NCBI GenBank assembly: GCA_963828705.1
Contig: CAWHGA010000050.1
Location: forward strand, 51,835 to 115,834
Length of the DNA stretch: 64,000 nt
Reading direction: 5' to 3'
Source: CAWDJT01 sp963828705
Lineage (GTDB): Bacteria; Desulfobacterota; Syntrophobacteria; Syntrophobacterales; Syntrophobacteraceae
Position 1 is the first letter of the stretch. Each line of letters starts with the position of its first letter. The notes under the pieces were generated by a model. That model was given only the letters and a program-made list of their open reading frames with translations. It searched no databases and was not told the origin of the DNA. Below, one piece after another: positions 1 to 9,706 of this stretch. Both the position numbers and the translations under genes were made by a program.

Positions 1-782
1 GCCGACAATCTCCATGCGCTCAATCCCGTGGTGTCCGAAGCCCTCAAACGGCTGGATCCCCATCCTATCCAGGAGCTTGCCAGGCGCTGTGCGCTTCGCG
101 GGGTGGAATTCATCGACATCAATCCCGGATATCTGTCCAGACGTCACGAGGATCGCATGGCATTCATGGTGGAGGCGGTTCAAGAAGCAACTTCGCTACG
201 CTTGATTCTGGACAGCCCCAATCCGCGCTTGCTCGCACTGGGGCTCGCGGTTTGCCGCGACAAACCATTGCTCAATGCGCTTTCCCTGGAGCCACACAAA
301 CTACAGGAAATCTTGCCGCTAGCGCTGGAACACGGCACTCCGTTGGTGTTGCTGCTGATGGATCAGCGATCTCGGTGCCAGCCAGCATCGAGGGGAAAAT
401 CGCATTGGCTGTCGAACTGCGTGAGCGTGCGCTGGCGGCCGGGATGAAGGCTGCAGACCTGATCTTGGACCCGGTGATGCCCAACATCACCTGGCCCGAC
501 GCCTATGCCCAGGTCAGCGCTGTAATCACGTTAGTGCGCCTGCTGTCCGGATGGTCGGTGTTTCCGGAACCCATGACCACCATGGTGGGCTTGTCCAACT
601 TGTTGAGTGGCCAGCGGCGGCGGTTTCCCGTGAGCCTCGAACATCACTGCCTCGGTCTGCTGGCGGGTGCCGGCCTGCATGTGGCGTTGGCAAACGTCTT
701 GCGCCCGGACTTGATGTCCACATTCCGGCTGATCCGGCCTATGATCCAGGAAGAACGCTCGGATGGAGGAACCGCCCCATGA
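1..782 (+). CDS. Pterin-binding (methyltetrahydrofolate) methyltransferase, 5'-truncated by window edge, frameshifted
   Basis: The frame is already open at base 1, so the gene starts outside the window. The product resembles the DHP-synthase-fold methyltransferases that move a methyl group between tetrahydrofolate and a corrinoid protein (AcsE/MtrH-like). Visible landmarks are FIDINPGYLSRR, the ILDSPNPR strand, the LNALSLE strand, PLVLLLMD, LILDPVMPN and the TMVGLSN segment near the C-terminus, which fit the barrel strands of this fold. A frame change lies near base 360, between LLLMD and GSAISVPAS. The stop overlaps the next start as ATGA (779-782), suggesting coupled translation. The methyl acceptor cannot be read from the sequence. 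Confidence 0.75.
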   Translation, partial: RQSPCAQSRGVRSPQTAGSPSYPGACQALCASRGGIHRHQSRISVQTSRGSHGIHGGGGSRSNFATLDSGQPQSALARTGARGLPRQTIAQCAFPGATQTTGNLAASAGTRHSVGVAADGSAISVPASIEGKIALAVELRERALAAGMKAADLILDPVMPNITWPDAYAQVSAVITLVRLLSGWSVFPEPMTTMVGLSNLLSGQRRRFPVSLEHHCLGLLAGAGLHVALANVLRPDLMSTFRLIRPMIQEERSDGGTAP

Positions 783-1581
783 AAGTTATGACCCACCACG
801 ATTTTCACGATGTCTACACCAAAGAACCGGCGGCGGCACCGGGACGAATTGAAGCGATATTGAGGGCTATTGAGCCCGAAGTAACCCTGGAAGAAGCGGA
901 ACCCGCCGGCTGGGACGATATCGAAGCCGTCACAGCGGTGACCATGTTGATTCGGTTACGCGGCGCGGTCTCTACAAGATCGCCGCTCTGGCGGCGGGAG
1001 CCACCATTCAGGCCGCCGTTATCGGACTTTCGGAACCCAGTTTCGCTCTAGTGCGGCCACCCGGTCACCATGCCTCGGCTGACAGCTCCTGGGGTTTCTG
1101 TTACTTCAACAATATGGCCGTCGCGCTGGACCATCTGCGGCGCCACGGCCATATCCAGACGGCCTATGTGCTGGACTTCGATCTGCACTACGGGGATGGC
1201 ACCGTCAATATCCTCAAACCAAAAGGTTACGCCGCAATTCACAACCCCATGGCCGAACACCGGGCAGTCTATCTCAAGGAGGTCGTACGCATCTGGCCGA
1301 CGCCAGCGCCGACATCATCGGGGTTTCTGCCGGATTCGACAATCACTCATGGATTGGGGACAGGTACTGCACACCGAGGACTACCACGAGATCGGGTGAT
1401 GGTGCGAGAAACCTGCCGGCGCCTGGGAATTGGCTGTTTTGCGGTGCTGGAAGGCGGTTACAATCACCAGGTGCTGGGAGAAGCCGTCCGGGCTTTCTTG
1501 CGGGGATTGCAGGGACGGTTGAGGTTGAAGGCGGCTCTGGTTGTAATGGTCTCCGAGGGGAGGCTTCGCTGGCGGGATTGA
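779..1581 (+). CDS. Histone deacetylase-like amidohydrolase (AcuC/HDAC superfamily), frameshifted
   Basis: This is a zinc-dependent deacetylase of the arginase/HDAC fold. The sequence shows RPPGHHA (the paired active-site histidines), then FCYFNN, then DFDLHYGDGT carrying the zinc-binding Asp and His, and the C-terminal LEGGYN loop that closes the pocket. At least three frame changes occur (about 950-1040, 1270-1300 and 1390), so the middle must be read from three frames. The second zinc Asp region (SAGFDNH) can be recovered around 1325-1345. The ATG at 779 overlaps the upstream methyltransferase stop. Known members act on acetylated lysines, polyamines or acetoin-related substrates; the substrate here is unknown. 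Confidence 0.7.
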
Positions 1582-1874
1582 TTCGGGTCTGGTGAGAGGC
1601 CGCTCCCGCCGCGGGTGTGATTCAATAATGTTGTTCGCGGCGGTTTGGAAGGGCATCATCCAACCCAAGTCTGTCTGAGCTGAGCCTCTTGCAAGACTAC
1701 TTCCGTTCATGGTTTCGATACCTCACCACGAACGGAAAACCTGCACGTTACGGATGCAGAATTCCGTTCGTCCTAGAGGTAACGAAGCCTGTCCTGAGGA
1801 ATCGAATGGGGAGGCAAGGGCTTTTTCAAGAGGCTCCACCCGTTTTCAGGAAACTGCATTGAGAGTTCCAGCGT
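1582..1874. other. Intergenic gap between convergent genes
   Basis: Apart from the inverted repeat at 1701-1737 and its degenerate neighbour I see no gene. The short plus-strand frame crossing this stretch has no recognisable domain. Confidence 0.5.
1701..1737. repeat. Inverted repeat, TTCCGTTC family, copy 1
   Basis: The arms TTCCGTTC (1701-1708) and GAACGGAA (1730-1737) are perfect, and the symmetry extends to 13 bases with one mismatch. A degenerate related stretch (TTCCGTTCGTCC) follows at 1762. A second copy lies at 49566-49601. It sits in the gap between two convergent genes. Confidence 0.7.
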
Positions 1875-3506
1875 TTACCCTCTGGTACCTCCATGTCGCA
1901 GAATGCGCAGGAAGCGCTGCAAGATGTTATCCTGACGCAGGGTCTGGGCCACCTCGTCGTTGGAAACACATTTTAACCGCTCGAGAGCGGCCGCGTTCCG
2001 GGCTGCTCGTCGGGCCACCATTTGGGAGAGCACCGTCGGGATTTCCGGATGGAGTGCGAGCAGGCAGGCGAAAGCATCCTGAGGAATTTCCAGCAATTCC
2101 ACTTCTTCTCGGACGACGACGGTAGCGGTGCGCGGCAACCCCGTCATCAGACTCATCTCACCCAAGAGCGACGCCCGGACCCAGCGTCGAATTCGACCGC
2201 TTCCCTGGCGTCCTCGTACTCAACCCGCCCGTGTAGATGGCCGCGGACCACCACATAGCAACTATCGCCCGGATCACCCTGGCAAAAAAGGGTCTCGCCC
2301 GGAGTATACCGTATGCGTCGCATCTTTATGGCCACCTGCGAAGTTCCGCATCCTGCAATAGCGCTTGACCGTCCGCATCCACGAGAATGCGCGTGCAAAA
2401 ATCACTGTCCTTGAGGTCACCGACACGGCGTTCGATTTCGTCATCTTGAGGGGGAAGTCGTCGTTGATGGGAGACGACCGCCATCATGTCGTTGAGCAGC
2501 TTGTCGCTCATGGGGAAGGGGATTTCGATCCCGCGCCGTTTGAACTGATACCAGATCTTTCGGGCCACATCGCCGTCGATGGCTCTCACGTTCATGATAG
2601 GACTCAGTCCAAAAGCGGACAACGTAATTGATGCCGAAGTCTTTGAACTCGGTGATGGTGGCATCGGGATGCGGGTCGCGAAGGACCTCGGGAACGCTCA
2701 ATGCCGATTGCAGCAACGCTTCGATCACGTCACCGGGGGCGTCCGAATAGCTGGCGCCCACAGCCACGTTATGGCGTCGCACAGGGTGTCGGTCTGCTGA
2801 TGTTGTGGATGGTGGCATTGGCAACGGTGCTATTGGGTACCAGGATGATGTGGCCACCATGGGTGCGGAGGCGAGTCTCCCTCCAGTTGGTTTCGATGAC
2901 GCGGCCTTCGACATCGCCGATCCTCACCCAATCGGCCGGCATCACCGAACGGGTGATGTGCATGGACATCCCTGCCAGCAGGTTGCTCAACACCCCCTGC
3001 AGGGCAAAACCGACCACCGCGGTGAGCAGGGCAGTGGACGCGAGCAATGGGGAGATGTCGATATCCAGGATGGTTTTCAGGATTGCAAAGGCGGAGGCAA
3101 CATACAAAATGGTACGAATGATCGAGGTCAGAAGGTCGGGGATGGGAAACGGACGTCCTCGGATGATGTAAATCTCCCGAGCGATCCCTTCCACCAGGTT
3201 GAGGCTCAACACAATCACCCAGAAGGACAGCCAGGCCTTGATGTGACCAGGAATCGCGGAAATGCTTGGCTGAACGCCGGGGAAGAAGTGAAAGGCGCCC
3301 AGTAGCAGTTCGGTGATGAGAAGAACCGCCAGCGGCCGAGATATGTGACCGACGAGGTTTTTCAGGCCCAGCAGTACGCCGCGTTCGGGGTGTTCGTGGT
3401 CGCTCATGGCGCGGCGCAGCGGCAGCGTGATAGCATATGCCACAGCGAAGATCGCCAGGAGACTCAGACACTCAATGACCAATGGAAGAAAGCCGTTCAT
3501 TTTCAA
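1875..3506 (-). CDS. MscS-type channel with C-terminal cyclic-nucleotide-binding domain (bCNG family), frameshifted
   Basis: The N-terminal 240 residues hold several membrane segments ending in the MscS pore helix (about 3050-2960: LLASTALLTAVVGFALQG, then NLLAGM), followed by the beta domain (ADWVRIGDVEGRV, LVPNS). The C-terminus is a CRP-like cNMP domain: YTPGETLFCQGD, then GEMSLMTGLPRTATV, which keeps the Glu (ribose) and Arg (cyclic phosphate) contacts. About four frame changes lie near 2790, 2620, 2345 and 2175. This domain order is that of bacterial cyclic-nucleotide-gated channels of the MscS superfamily. It is the last gene of a minus-strand operon, 66 bases after an adenylate cyclase, so cAMP is the likely ligand. 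Confidence 0.8.
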
Positions 3507-3572
3507 GTTTTCACCAGCCGCACAGAGTGACCGGGGGTGCGTTGGCAGCCCGTCACCATGGTATGTGTTCTA

Positions 3573-5745
3573 TCACTTTTCGGTTAGGTTCCAGATTCCG
3601 TCCCAGGATGCCTCGGGCTTATCCAGCAATTCGCGGCATCGTTTGGCATAAACCGCGGAGAGTGGGTCTTTGTCAAGCACGGAAAAAACATCCAGGGCTT
3701 CAATCCAACGACCATGCTGGCAAGAAGCCAAAGCCTGATTGAACGCCTGGAGATGCTCCTCGGCCATGGGAGTATCGGGCGTCAATGGTTGGAACACCCG
3801 AACAGGGGTATTCCGGCCTACAACCCGCAGCAAACCCATTTCTCGCCCTGGGATGGCCCCCTTGTCTGCAGCCAGGTGGATTCGGCCACCATAGTAAAAG
3901 TGTCGAAAGCCTTGTTGGCCCCCTCCAGACGGGATGCCAGGTTGGCGGCATCCCCCAAAACTGTATAGTCGAAGCGCTGCCTCGATCCCATATTGCCGAC
4001 GGTGACCGTGCCGGTATTGACGCCGAATGCGCATCCGGAATGGGGCCCCGGCCCGTCGCTCGAATTCCTGACGGCGTTGTTCAAGCTTCTCCTGACAGCG
4101 CACCGCCGTCCGACAGGCGCGCAACGCGTGGTCAGGCTGATCCAGCGGGGCGTTCCAGAAGGCGATAATGGCATCACCTTCGTATTTGTCCAGGGTACCG
4201 TCTTCTTCCAAGATAATGTCGGTCATGTCGGTAAGGTATTCATTGAGCAGGTTGGTCAGGTCATGCGGGTCGAGACGTTCGGAAATGGAGGAAAACCCCT
4301 GAAGATCGGAAAAGAAAATCGACAGTTCACGGCGTTCGCCACCGAGTTGGAGCCGCGACGGGTCATCCAGCAGGCGCTCAATCACCGCCGGGCTGAGGTA
4401 GTGCTGAAATGCCTGCTTATAAAACGCCTTCAGTCGGCCTTCGGTGGCGTAGTTGAGGCCCAGCGCCGACACTAGCGCAAGTGCCGTGGCGCCTTCCACA
4501 ACGACAATGGGCCACCAGAAACCGAGATGGTAGCACCCCATCGCCACAACGACAGGAATAGTGAGAAAGACCGCGAAGGCAAGAATGGAATGCCGCACCT
4601 TCTTGCTGCTCACCACCATTATGGCACTGGCCTCGGCCAGCAGCAGCACCGACAGGATCACCAGCCATCGCGGAGCATCGCGCAGGAAATCGTTGGACAG
4701 AAGATTATCCAGCACCGTGGCATGGATTTCCACCCCCGGGCCAGTCGGGCTCAGGGGTGTGGGTCGTAGGTCCTTGAGTCCGGGGGCGCTGAAACCGAAG
4801 AGCACGTAGCAGTCCTTGAAGACCTCGGGGTTGGTGATAATGGGCAGCCGGCCTTCCCGCAGGCGCAATTCCGACTGGATCACCGCAGCGGCGCCGAAGG
4901 TCTCGTGGGTCTCGGATGGACCACGGAAACGCATAATTGCCCGCTGTTGTGCGTCAACCGGGAAGCGATGCTGGCCGAGAACCACCCAGCCGTCTTCGAT
5001 GTGAGCCTGCTCCATTACGGTGCTAAGATCGCTTGTTCCGCCGGAGAAGGTTGCGCGGCCGGCAAGGTAGGCGGCCACAGCCAGCGAAGGGACGGCACGG
5101 CGGTCGAACACCTGAAACAGGCGAGCGCGACGAAAAATGCTGTCGGAGTCCGATTCATCGATGATGTTAGCGAGCAAAGTGGCGCTCCGGGCTACTTCCG
5201 GAATGGGAAAGGCGCAATGGGGGACACTCAACTGCTGCAGGATCGTTCGGGCCGGTTCCTGGTCAGGGTGCGCGAAGCGCAGCGTTCTATCGGGGATATC
5301 CGGCGGCCAGGAAGTCACGGTGCCGGATTCGTCGCCGAGGGCAAGCGGCGCAACGAAGGGCGAGGCCCTGCGAATGGCCGCCTCCAGGGCCTCGTCGTCG
5401 CGCACTCCATAGGGTGATGGTTCGGTGTAGAGTCACATCAAAAATGATGGCCTTAGCCCCACCCCGCATGCAGAAATCGATGAGTGGAGCGTAGACCTCG
5501 CGTGGCCAGGGCCAGGGCCAGTGATTCTCTTCTTTCCCCCAATCCAAACTGGCCTGGTCCAGCAGGATTATCTTGATCTTAGTCGTGGCCGGTCCGGGAC
5601 GCGCCAACAGCGATACACGCCAAGTCCAGGTGGTGTACTCCCAGCGATCCAGTAGACCCGCTGACCACAGAACCAGAGAGAATAATGCCGCCACGAAGCC
5701 GATGGCTATGCCCATTAGGGTTTTTTGAGTTCGCTTAATGACCAT
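3573..5745 (-). CDS. CHASE2-domain class III adenylate cyclase, frameshifted
   Basis: The N-terminus has one membrane helix (TLMGIAIGFVAALFSLVLW), then a long extracytoplasmic CHASE2 sensor domain (IILLDQASLDWG; GGAKAIIFDV), then three hydrophobic helices (about 4700-4430), then a class III cyclase domain. Both metal-binding Asp regions are present (IFFSDLQGFSS and KYEGDAIIAFW). The Lys of DKYEGD and the Thr of FDYTVLGD point to ATP rather than GTP. Frame changes lie near 5420 and 4060. ATG 5745 is preceded by GAGG; the ATG-less extension to 5754 is less likely. It lies 24 bases after the M48 gene and just before the cNMP channel, an obvious functional partner. Confidence 0.85.
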
Positions 5746-5769
5746 AGAGGGCAACCTCGATCACCAATA

Positions 5770-6684
5770 TCAGCCGGCCCCGAAGGTCTGCTGAAAACGA
5801 GCCTGGCGCGGCGCGGGCGGCGGAGCTGTGCTGGGGCTGCCGGCAAGCGCCTGGATCTGGCTAATGCGGTCTTGAGGGTCGGGATGGGTCTTGGCAAAGC
5901 CGGCGCCACCGGGTTTGAGTTGTGTCTTCATGACCGTCAGCATGTCCACCAGAGCGTAAGGGTTGTAGCCCACGCGTTTGAGGATGGTGATCGCGGCCTC
6001 ATCGGCCTGACGTTCCAGCTCCCGGGAGTAGCCGCTGGTTACCAGGGTGTTGACGACGTCGCCTACGGAACCCTCGAAGTGCTGGGTCAACTCCGCCAAT
6101 TGCGTCCGCTCGTAGCCTGTTTGAGCACCTTCCCCGGCGATAATGGTCAGGGCCGAGGTCAACCGGCTGCTTTTGATGGCTCGAAGCCCATCCTGGTTCT
6201 GCACGTGGCCGATTTCATGGGCCAATACCGCTGCCAGAGCGTCTTCAGTCTTGCAGCAGCGCAGCATGCCTCGGGTCACCAGAATCAAGCCGCCCGGAGC
6301 GGCGAAAGCATTGATTTCCGGGGAATCGATAACCTGGAAATGGTAGCCGCCGAAGGTCTGTGGTCGATTGGATGCCTGTGCCAGGGTCTGACCGATCATA
6401 TTCACATAGCGGTTGAGTTCAGGGTTGGTGAAGGGGCGAAATTGGTAGAGCACGTTCGCTGCCACCGCTCGCCCAATGTAGTATTCCTGTTCCGGGGTGA
6501 TGTCTTCGAACGACTTGCCCACGGCTTTGGCACTGCGGGTGATGGATTCGGCTTGGCCATGAGTGATGGTTCCGGAGGCCACTCCCACGGCCGTGCCTAC
6601 GTCCACCACGGGTTGCATGGTCTCACAGGCGCTCAGCGCGGCCATCAGGATACCCAGAAGGAGAAAGATCCATTTCGTTTTCAT
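5770..6684 (-). CDS. M48 family zinc metallopeptidase, lipoprotein
   Basis: This is an intact 304-residue protein. It has a lipoprotein signal (MKTKWIFLLLGILMAALSAC, lipobox ending in Cys20) and the HExxH zinc site in LAHEIGHVQNQDG; ELERQADEAA carries the third zinc ligand Glu. HPDPQDRI near the end is also typical of the BepA/LoiP-like M48 group, which trims or assembles envelope proteins. Placement of the enzyme in the periplasm is inferred from the signal. Its start overlaps the stop of the SH3 gene by four bases (6681-6684), and the cyclase follows after 24 bases, so the three are probably one transcript. Confidence 0.9.
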   Translation of the reverse strand: MKTKWIFLLLGILMAALSACETMQPVVDVGTAVGVASGTITHGQAESITRSAKAVGKSFEDITPEQEYYIGRAVAANVLYQFRPFTNPELNRYVNMIGQTLAQASNRPQTFGGYHFQVIDSPEINAFAAPGGLILVTRGMLRCCKTEDALAAVLAHEIGHVQNQDGLRAIKSSRLTSALTIIAGEGAQTGYERTQLAELTQHFEGSVGDVVNTLVTSGYSRELERQADEAAITILKRVGYNPYALVDMLTVMKTQLKPGGAGFAKTHPDPQDRISQIQALAGSPSTAPPPAPRQARFQQTFGAG

Positions 6685-7170
6685 TTGCCACCTCCCACAC
6701 TGGGCTTGACTGCCCCCTTTTCGAGGAACGCCAGCATTTCGGGAGGAGCTATCTTGACTCGTTCCATCTGATCGACGGCGGCGAAGTCGGCATTGCGATG
6801 ACCTCTGCGGTACTCGGCCTCGACGTCGGCGTTAAACCCCTTGCCGGCCAAAGCCAGTTCCCTGCCGGAGGCTTTGGTCTGGGCGTCGGTACTACCGCTC
6901 CGGAGGCTGATGAGCTTGGTTGTCAGCGCGGAACTATGGATCCAGCCCTTCTGGCCTTTGCAGCTGACTTCCATCCAATCGCCCTGCTGCTGCAGGACGT
7001 CCACCTGGTCCGCATAGCTAACAGCGGCGACCACTGTCCCCAAGAAGGAAGGGGTGGCGCGAAGCTGCCCATCCCGCACCTGGACACTCATGGTGCCCGA
7101 TGCCGACCAGGTTGTCGACACCAGCAGCCAAGAGGATGCCAATACCCAATAAAGAGTTCCATTTAACCAT
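6681..7170 (-). CDS. Exported SH3-domain protein, frameshifted in signal region
   Basis: This is the first gene of the minus-strand operon. ATG 7170 is preceded by a good ribosome site (GGAGG, 7179-7183), and the product starts MVKWNSLLGIGILLAAG, a signal peptide. A frame change near 7095 separates it from the rest. The body contains a bacterial SH3 domain (VQVRDGQLRATPSFLGTVVA, then GDWMEVSCKGQKGWIHSSAL) and an unremarkable tail of about 75 residues. Such domains bind peptidoglycan or peptides outside the cytoplasm. The partner is unknown, but co-transcription with the M48 lipoprotein suggests an envelope role. Confidence 0.75.
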
Positions 7171-8020
7171 TAATCTGTCCTCCTTTATGGTCTCAATGTT
7201 GACGGTGCTGCCAATGGTTACCAACCCCGAGCCACTGCGGGGCGCGCCTCGCCCGCCAGGATATGTCGAGTTCCCGAGCCATTGCCGAGTTCTGATCAAA
7301 TCACCAGGCGGTGGCGTTTCCACGCCGATGGGTGTCTGTTCGCAAAAACGTGGTTTCCCGATGACTTTATTGATGAGCTCGTAAGAAGGTGGAAAACACC
7401 ATTTCTTGTCATTCCGGCGAAAAAGCAGGAATCCAGGAATTTTAGATACTTATAGTGGCACTGGACCTCGGCTTTCGCCGGGGTGACGACTTCTTACGAA
7501 AGCATCATCATTGATAAACTCGCAAAAAGTCCAAAACCATCATTAATTGGGGTATCGCCGGCGCACCCTAGGGTTTGGCAGTAATCCAGAAAAAACGTAC
7601 CAGCTACTGGATGCCCACCTGCGTGGCAATGATGTGCAGCAGCGGTCATAGTCGCTCAACGTAGATTGCAATCGCTAGAGAAGCTATCACGAAAAACGGA
7701 TCAAATCCACGATAAGTCAACGTCTGTAGGTGCGTGAGTGGCTACGGCCACGCGAGATGCCTGCAGCATGTCCATGGGCAGCCTGCGGAGTTAAAGTGCG
7801 ACCAGTGGCCTGGGTTGGATGGTCCCATGCACATGGGGTGCGAGCAAAGACGAGAACGCTTTGCCCAAGATCCCAACGGGTGGTATAGTGCACTGAAAGT
7901 GCTTATTAAATTTCACCGATCTGCCGAGATATCGGTACACAGCAGCTGGCCACAGGGACTATTGGCCGGTCAGGCGCTCATGTGGGCGCCCCTAAAGTTT
8001 GGAGGAGGAGACAAGAGCCA
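7171..8020. other. Divergent intergenic region with a repeat
   Basis: This 850-base gap separates the cAMP operon (-) from the phosphodiesterase gene (+). It must hold the promoters for both, but I could not fix them with confidence. The fold-back repeat at 7380-7498 lies in its middle. The short frames here have no recognisable domains. Confidence 0.6.
7380..7498. repeat. Fold-back repeat with CGTAAGAAG/CTTCTTACG ends
   Basis: Nine-base perfect inverted ends (7380-7388 and 7490-7498) flank an inside with CATTCCGGCGA and GCTTTCGCCGGGGTGAC, the same core as the repeats at 49702 and 58980. Just outside, TTGATGAGCTC (7370) and TTGATAAACTC (7511) are related direct repeats. It resembles a small non-autonomous element. 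Confidence 0.65.
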
Positions 8021-8828
8021 GTGAAGATCAAGGTCCTTGGTTCGTCCGGTTCAGAAGCCCCAGGGCACAATTCACCTGCTTTCCTGCTGGACGACTTTCT
8101 ACTGCTGGATGCCGGAACCGTTTCGGGCTCCCTGGACCGTGACGCGCAATGCCGGATTTCACATATTCTTCTGACTCATGCCCATCTGGATCACATTAAA
8201 GGGATCCCTTCCCTGTTGGACAATATCGTGGCGGCCCAACTCGGCTGCCAGTTGGTGGTTGTGAGCGGCAAGGAGGTACTGGCGGACTTGAAACGCAATA
8301 TCTTCAACAATCGGATATGGCCGGACTTTGCCGTGATCCCGAACGGGGAACAGCCGGTGATGCGCTATCAAACCATATCGAGCCGCCATCCGCTGTGTAT
8401 CGGGGGCTATTCGATCACCGCCGTGCCCGTTGATCACACGGTACCGGCGTACGCCTACGTGGTTGCCGACGATAAGCATAATGCCTTGGTCTACACTGGT
8501 GACAGTGGCCCCACCGAGCGGATTTGGAAGACCCTGCGCCGTTACCATGTCAAGGCCCTCATTACCGAAGTATCATTTCCCAACGAACAGCACGCCTTGG
8601 CCGCAGCTTCCGGGCATATGACGCCGGCGCTTTTTGCCAGAAGAGCTGAAAAAGCTGTCGGTTCTTCCCGAGAAGATTTTCATCACCCACGTCAAGCCCT
8701 ATTATCGCCAAGCTGTTGAGGTGCAAATGGCGCAACTGTCGGGTGTCACCGTGGAGTTCCTGCATGACAGCATGGAGATAGTGGTTTCCGCGGGTGATGG
8801 CAACAGGTCGTGCACTTCCGCCATCTGA
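8021..8828 (+). CDS. MBL-fold hydrolase with class II cAMP phosphodiesterase signature, frameshifted
   Basis: GTG 8021 follows a strong ribosome site (GGAGGAGGAG, 8001-8010). The metal site HAHLDHIKGI fits the class II cyclic-nucleotide phosphodiesterase pattern (H-x-H-L-D-H-[LIVM]-x-G), and further metal ligands are seen in VDHTVPAY, YTGDSGPT and, after the frame change, ITHVKP. The frame change lies near 8630, at a run of Ts (GCTTTTTGCC); reading across it gives a protein of about 269 residues. It faces the cyclase/cNMP-channel operon, supporting cAMP as substrate. Other MBL hydrolases share the fold, so activity is inferred. Confidence 0.75.
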
Positions 8829-8882
8829 TGCGTTAATCCTGGATGCAGGAGAAGCCTCATCCAGGTTAAGGGAGACTGAAGC

Positions 8883-9335
8883 TTGCCAATAGCAGCGAAA
8901 CGGGCCGGTTTTCTGGTCAGATGCAAGCCGGATGTCGACCGTTACTGGCTCTTGCTGGTGGCGGGGTTATTGTGGTCTGTCATCGGTCTGGGATTGTGCG
9001 GCGTCGCCTGCTATTGGCTGTCTTTGTTAGCTTGGCCGGGGAATCTGGCCGCTGCCCTGGTGGGTTTTGTGGGCGGGGTCCTGGTTTATGCCTTTGGTTT
9101 CAGCCGTATCGTTCGCCGCAACTTGGTGCGCATTGCTAACCAGCCTTCTCAGGTTTGCGTTTTTGCCTTCCAGGCCTGGCGCAGCTACGCTCTGGTTGTG
9201 ACTATGGTTGTTGTGGGTTGGATCCTGCGTCATTCGCGAGTGCCACTTGTGGTGTTGGCGGTGATCTATCTGATGGTGGGAACCGGACTGGCCTTGGCCA
9301 GTTCTCTTTACTATGACCAATCCCGGGTGGGATGA
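8883..9335 (+). CDS. Small integral membrane protein, unknown function
   Basis: I do not recognise the family. The 150-residue product starts at TTG 8883 behind AAGGGAGA. It has about four hydrophobic helices (YWLLLVAGLLWSVIGLGLCG; LAAALVGFVGGVLVYAFGF; YALVVTMVVVGWIL; LVVLAVIYLMVGTGLALAS) with a basic loop (RIVRRNLVRI) in the middle. It follows the phosphodiesterase gene by 54 bases in the same direction and may be co-transcribed. No catalytic motif is visible. Confidence 0.6.
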   Translation: MPIAAKRAGFLVRCKPDVDRYWLLLVAGLLWSVIGLGLCGVACYWLSLLAWPGNLAAALVGFVGGVLVYAFGFSRIVRRNLVRIANQPSQVCVFAFQAWRSYALVVTMVVVGWILRHSRVPLVVLAVIYLMVGTGLALASSLYYDQSRVG

Positions 9336-9407
9336 CGACTGGCAACGTCGTGCAGAACCAGGGAAAGGGTGCACCAATTCTAAGCAACCATTCTGAATAA
9401 TTGGCTA

Positions 9408-9436
9408 TTGACCCAATAACTCAGCTTTGCTACACG
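9408..9436 (+). promoter_or_regulatory. Possible sigma-70 promoter for small RNA
   Basis: TTGACC (9408-9413), a spacer of 17 bases, then TACACG (9431-9436) preceded by TGC as in extended -10 promoters. The -35 element is good and the -10 element weak. Confidence 0.3.
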
Positions 9437-9442
9437 GTTATG

Positions 9443-9575
9443 AGGGTCCTGATGGGGTGCAGCTGATTGGAAAATCCCCCGAAGGTGGGATCAACCACCG
9501 GGTTTGATGACAATACTTGAACGGTTCCGAAGTACAGCAAGCCGTGGGCGAAATCACCGGTCCACGGCTTTTTTG
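9443..9575 (+). ncRNA. Candidate small RNA of about 130 nt
   Basis: The stretch lies between a promoter-like pair and a strong terminator in a non-coding gap. It contains an internal hairpin GGTGG/CCACC (about 9484-9499) and short complementary segments around GAAC/GTTC. I could not match it to a known riboswitch, 6S, SRP or tmRNA pattern. It could be only the leader or tail of a longer transcript. Confidence 0.3.
9539..9575 (+). terminator. Rho-independent terminator
   Basis: A perfect 9-base stem, AAGCCGTGG (9539-9547) with CCACGGCTT (9562-9570), is followed directly by TTTTG. It is the clearest intrinsic terminator in the window. Confidence 0.8.
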
Positions 9576-9643
9576 TTGACTCAAGATAATGTCTTTATCT
9601 TCATCAGGGAGCGAGGGCAATGAATCACATGTCCCAAGCTTCT

Positions 9644-9706
9644 GATTCCCGCTGCGCGGGAATGACAACTTAACCTGATTGTCATTCCCGCGCAGGCGGG
9701 AATCCA
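9644..9706. repeat. Fold-back repeat, ATTCCCGC family
   Basis: Two inverted copies of GATTCCCGCxTGCGCGGGAATGAC face each other (9644-9666 and 9681-9705), each itself a hairpin. Similar units lie at 23041, 24917 and 52507. Confidence 0.8.

Noticed and set aside
5725..6771. Long plus-strand frame of 348 codons
   Set aside because: It lies antisense to the M48 peptidase, which has a signal peptide and HExxH motif; the plus frame has no domain.
9420..9575. Cobalamin, c-di-GMP or SRP RNA identity for the small RNA candidate
   Set aside because: The conserved sequence boxes of these classes are not present.
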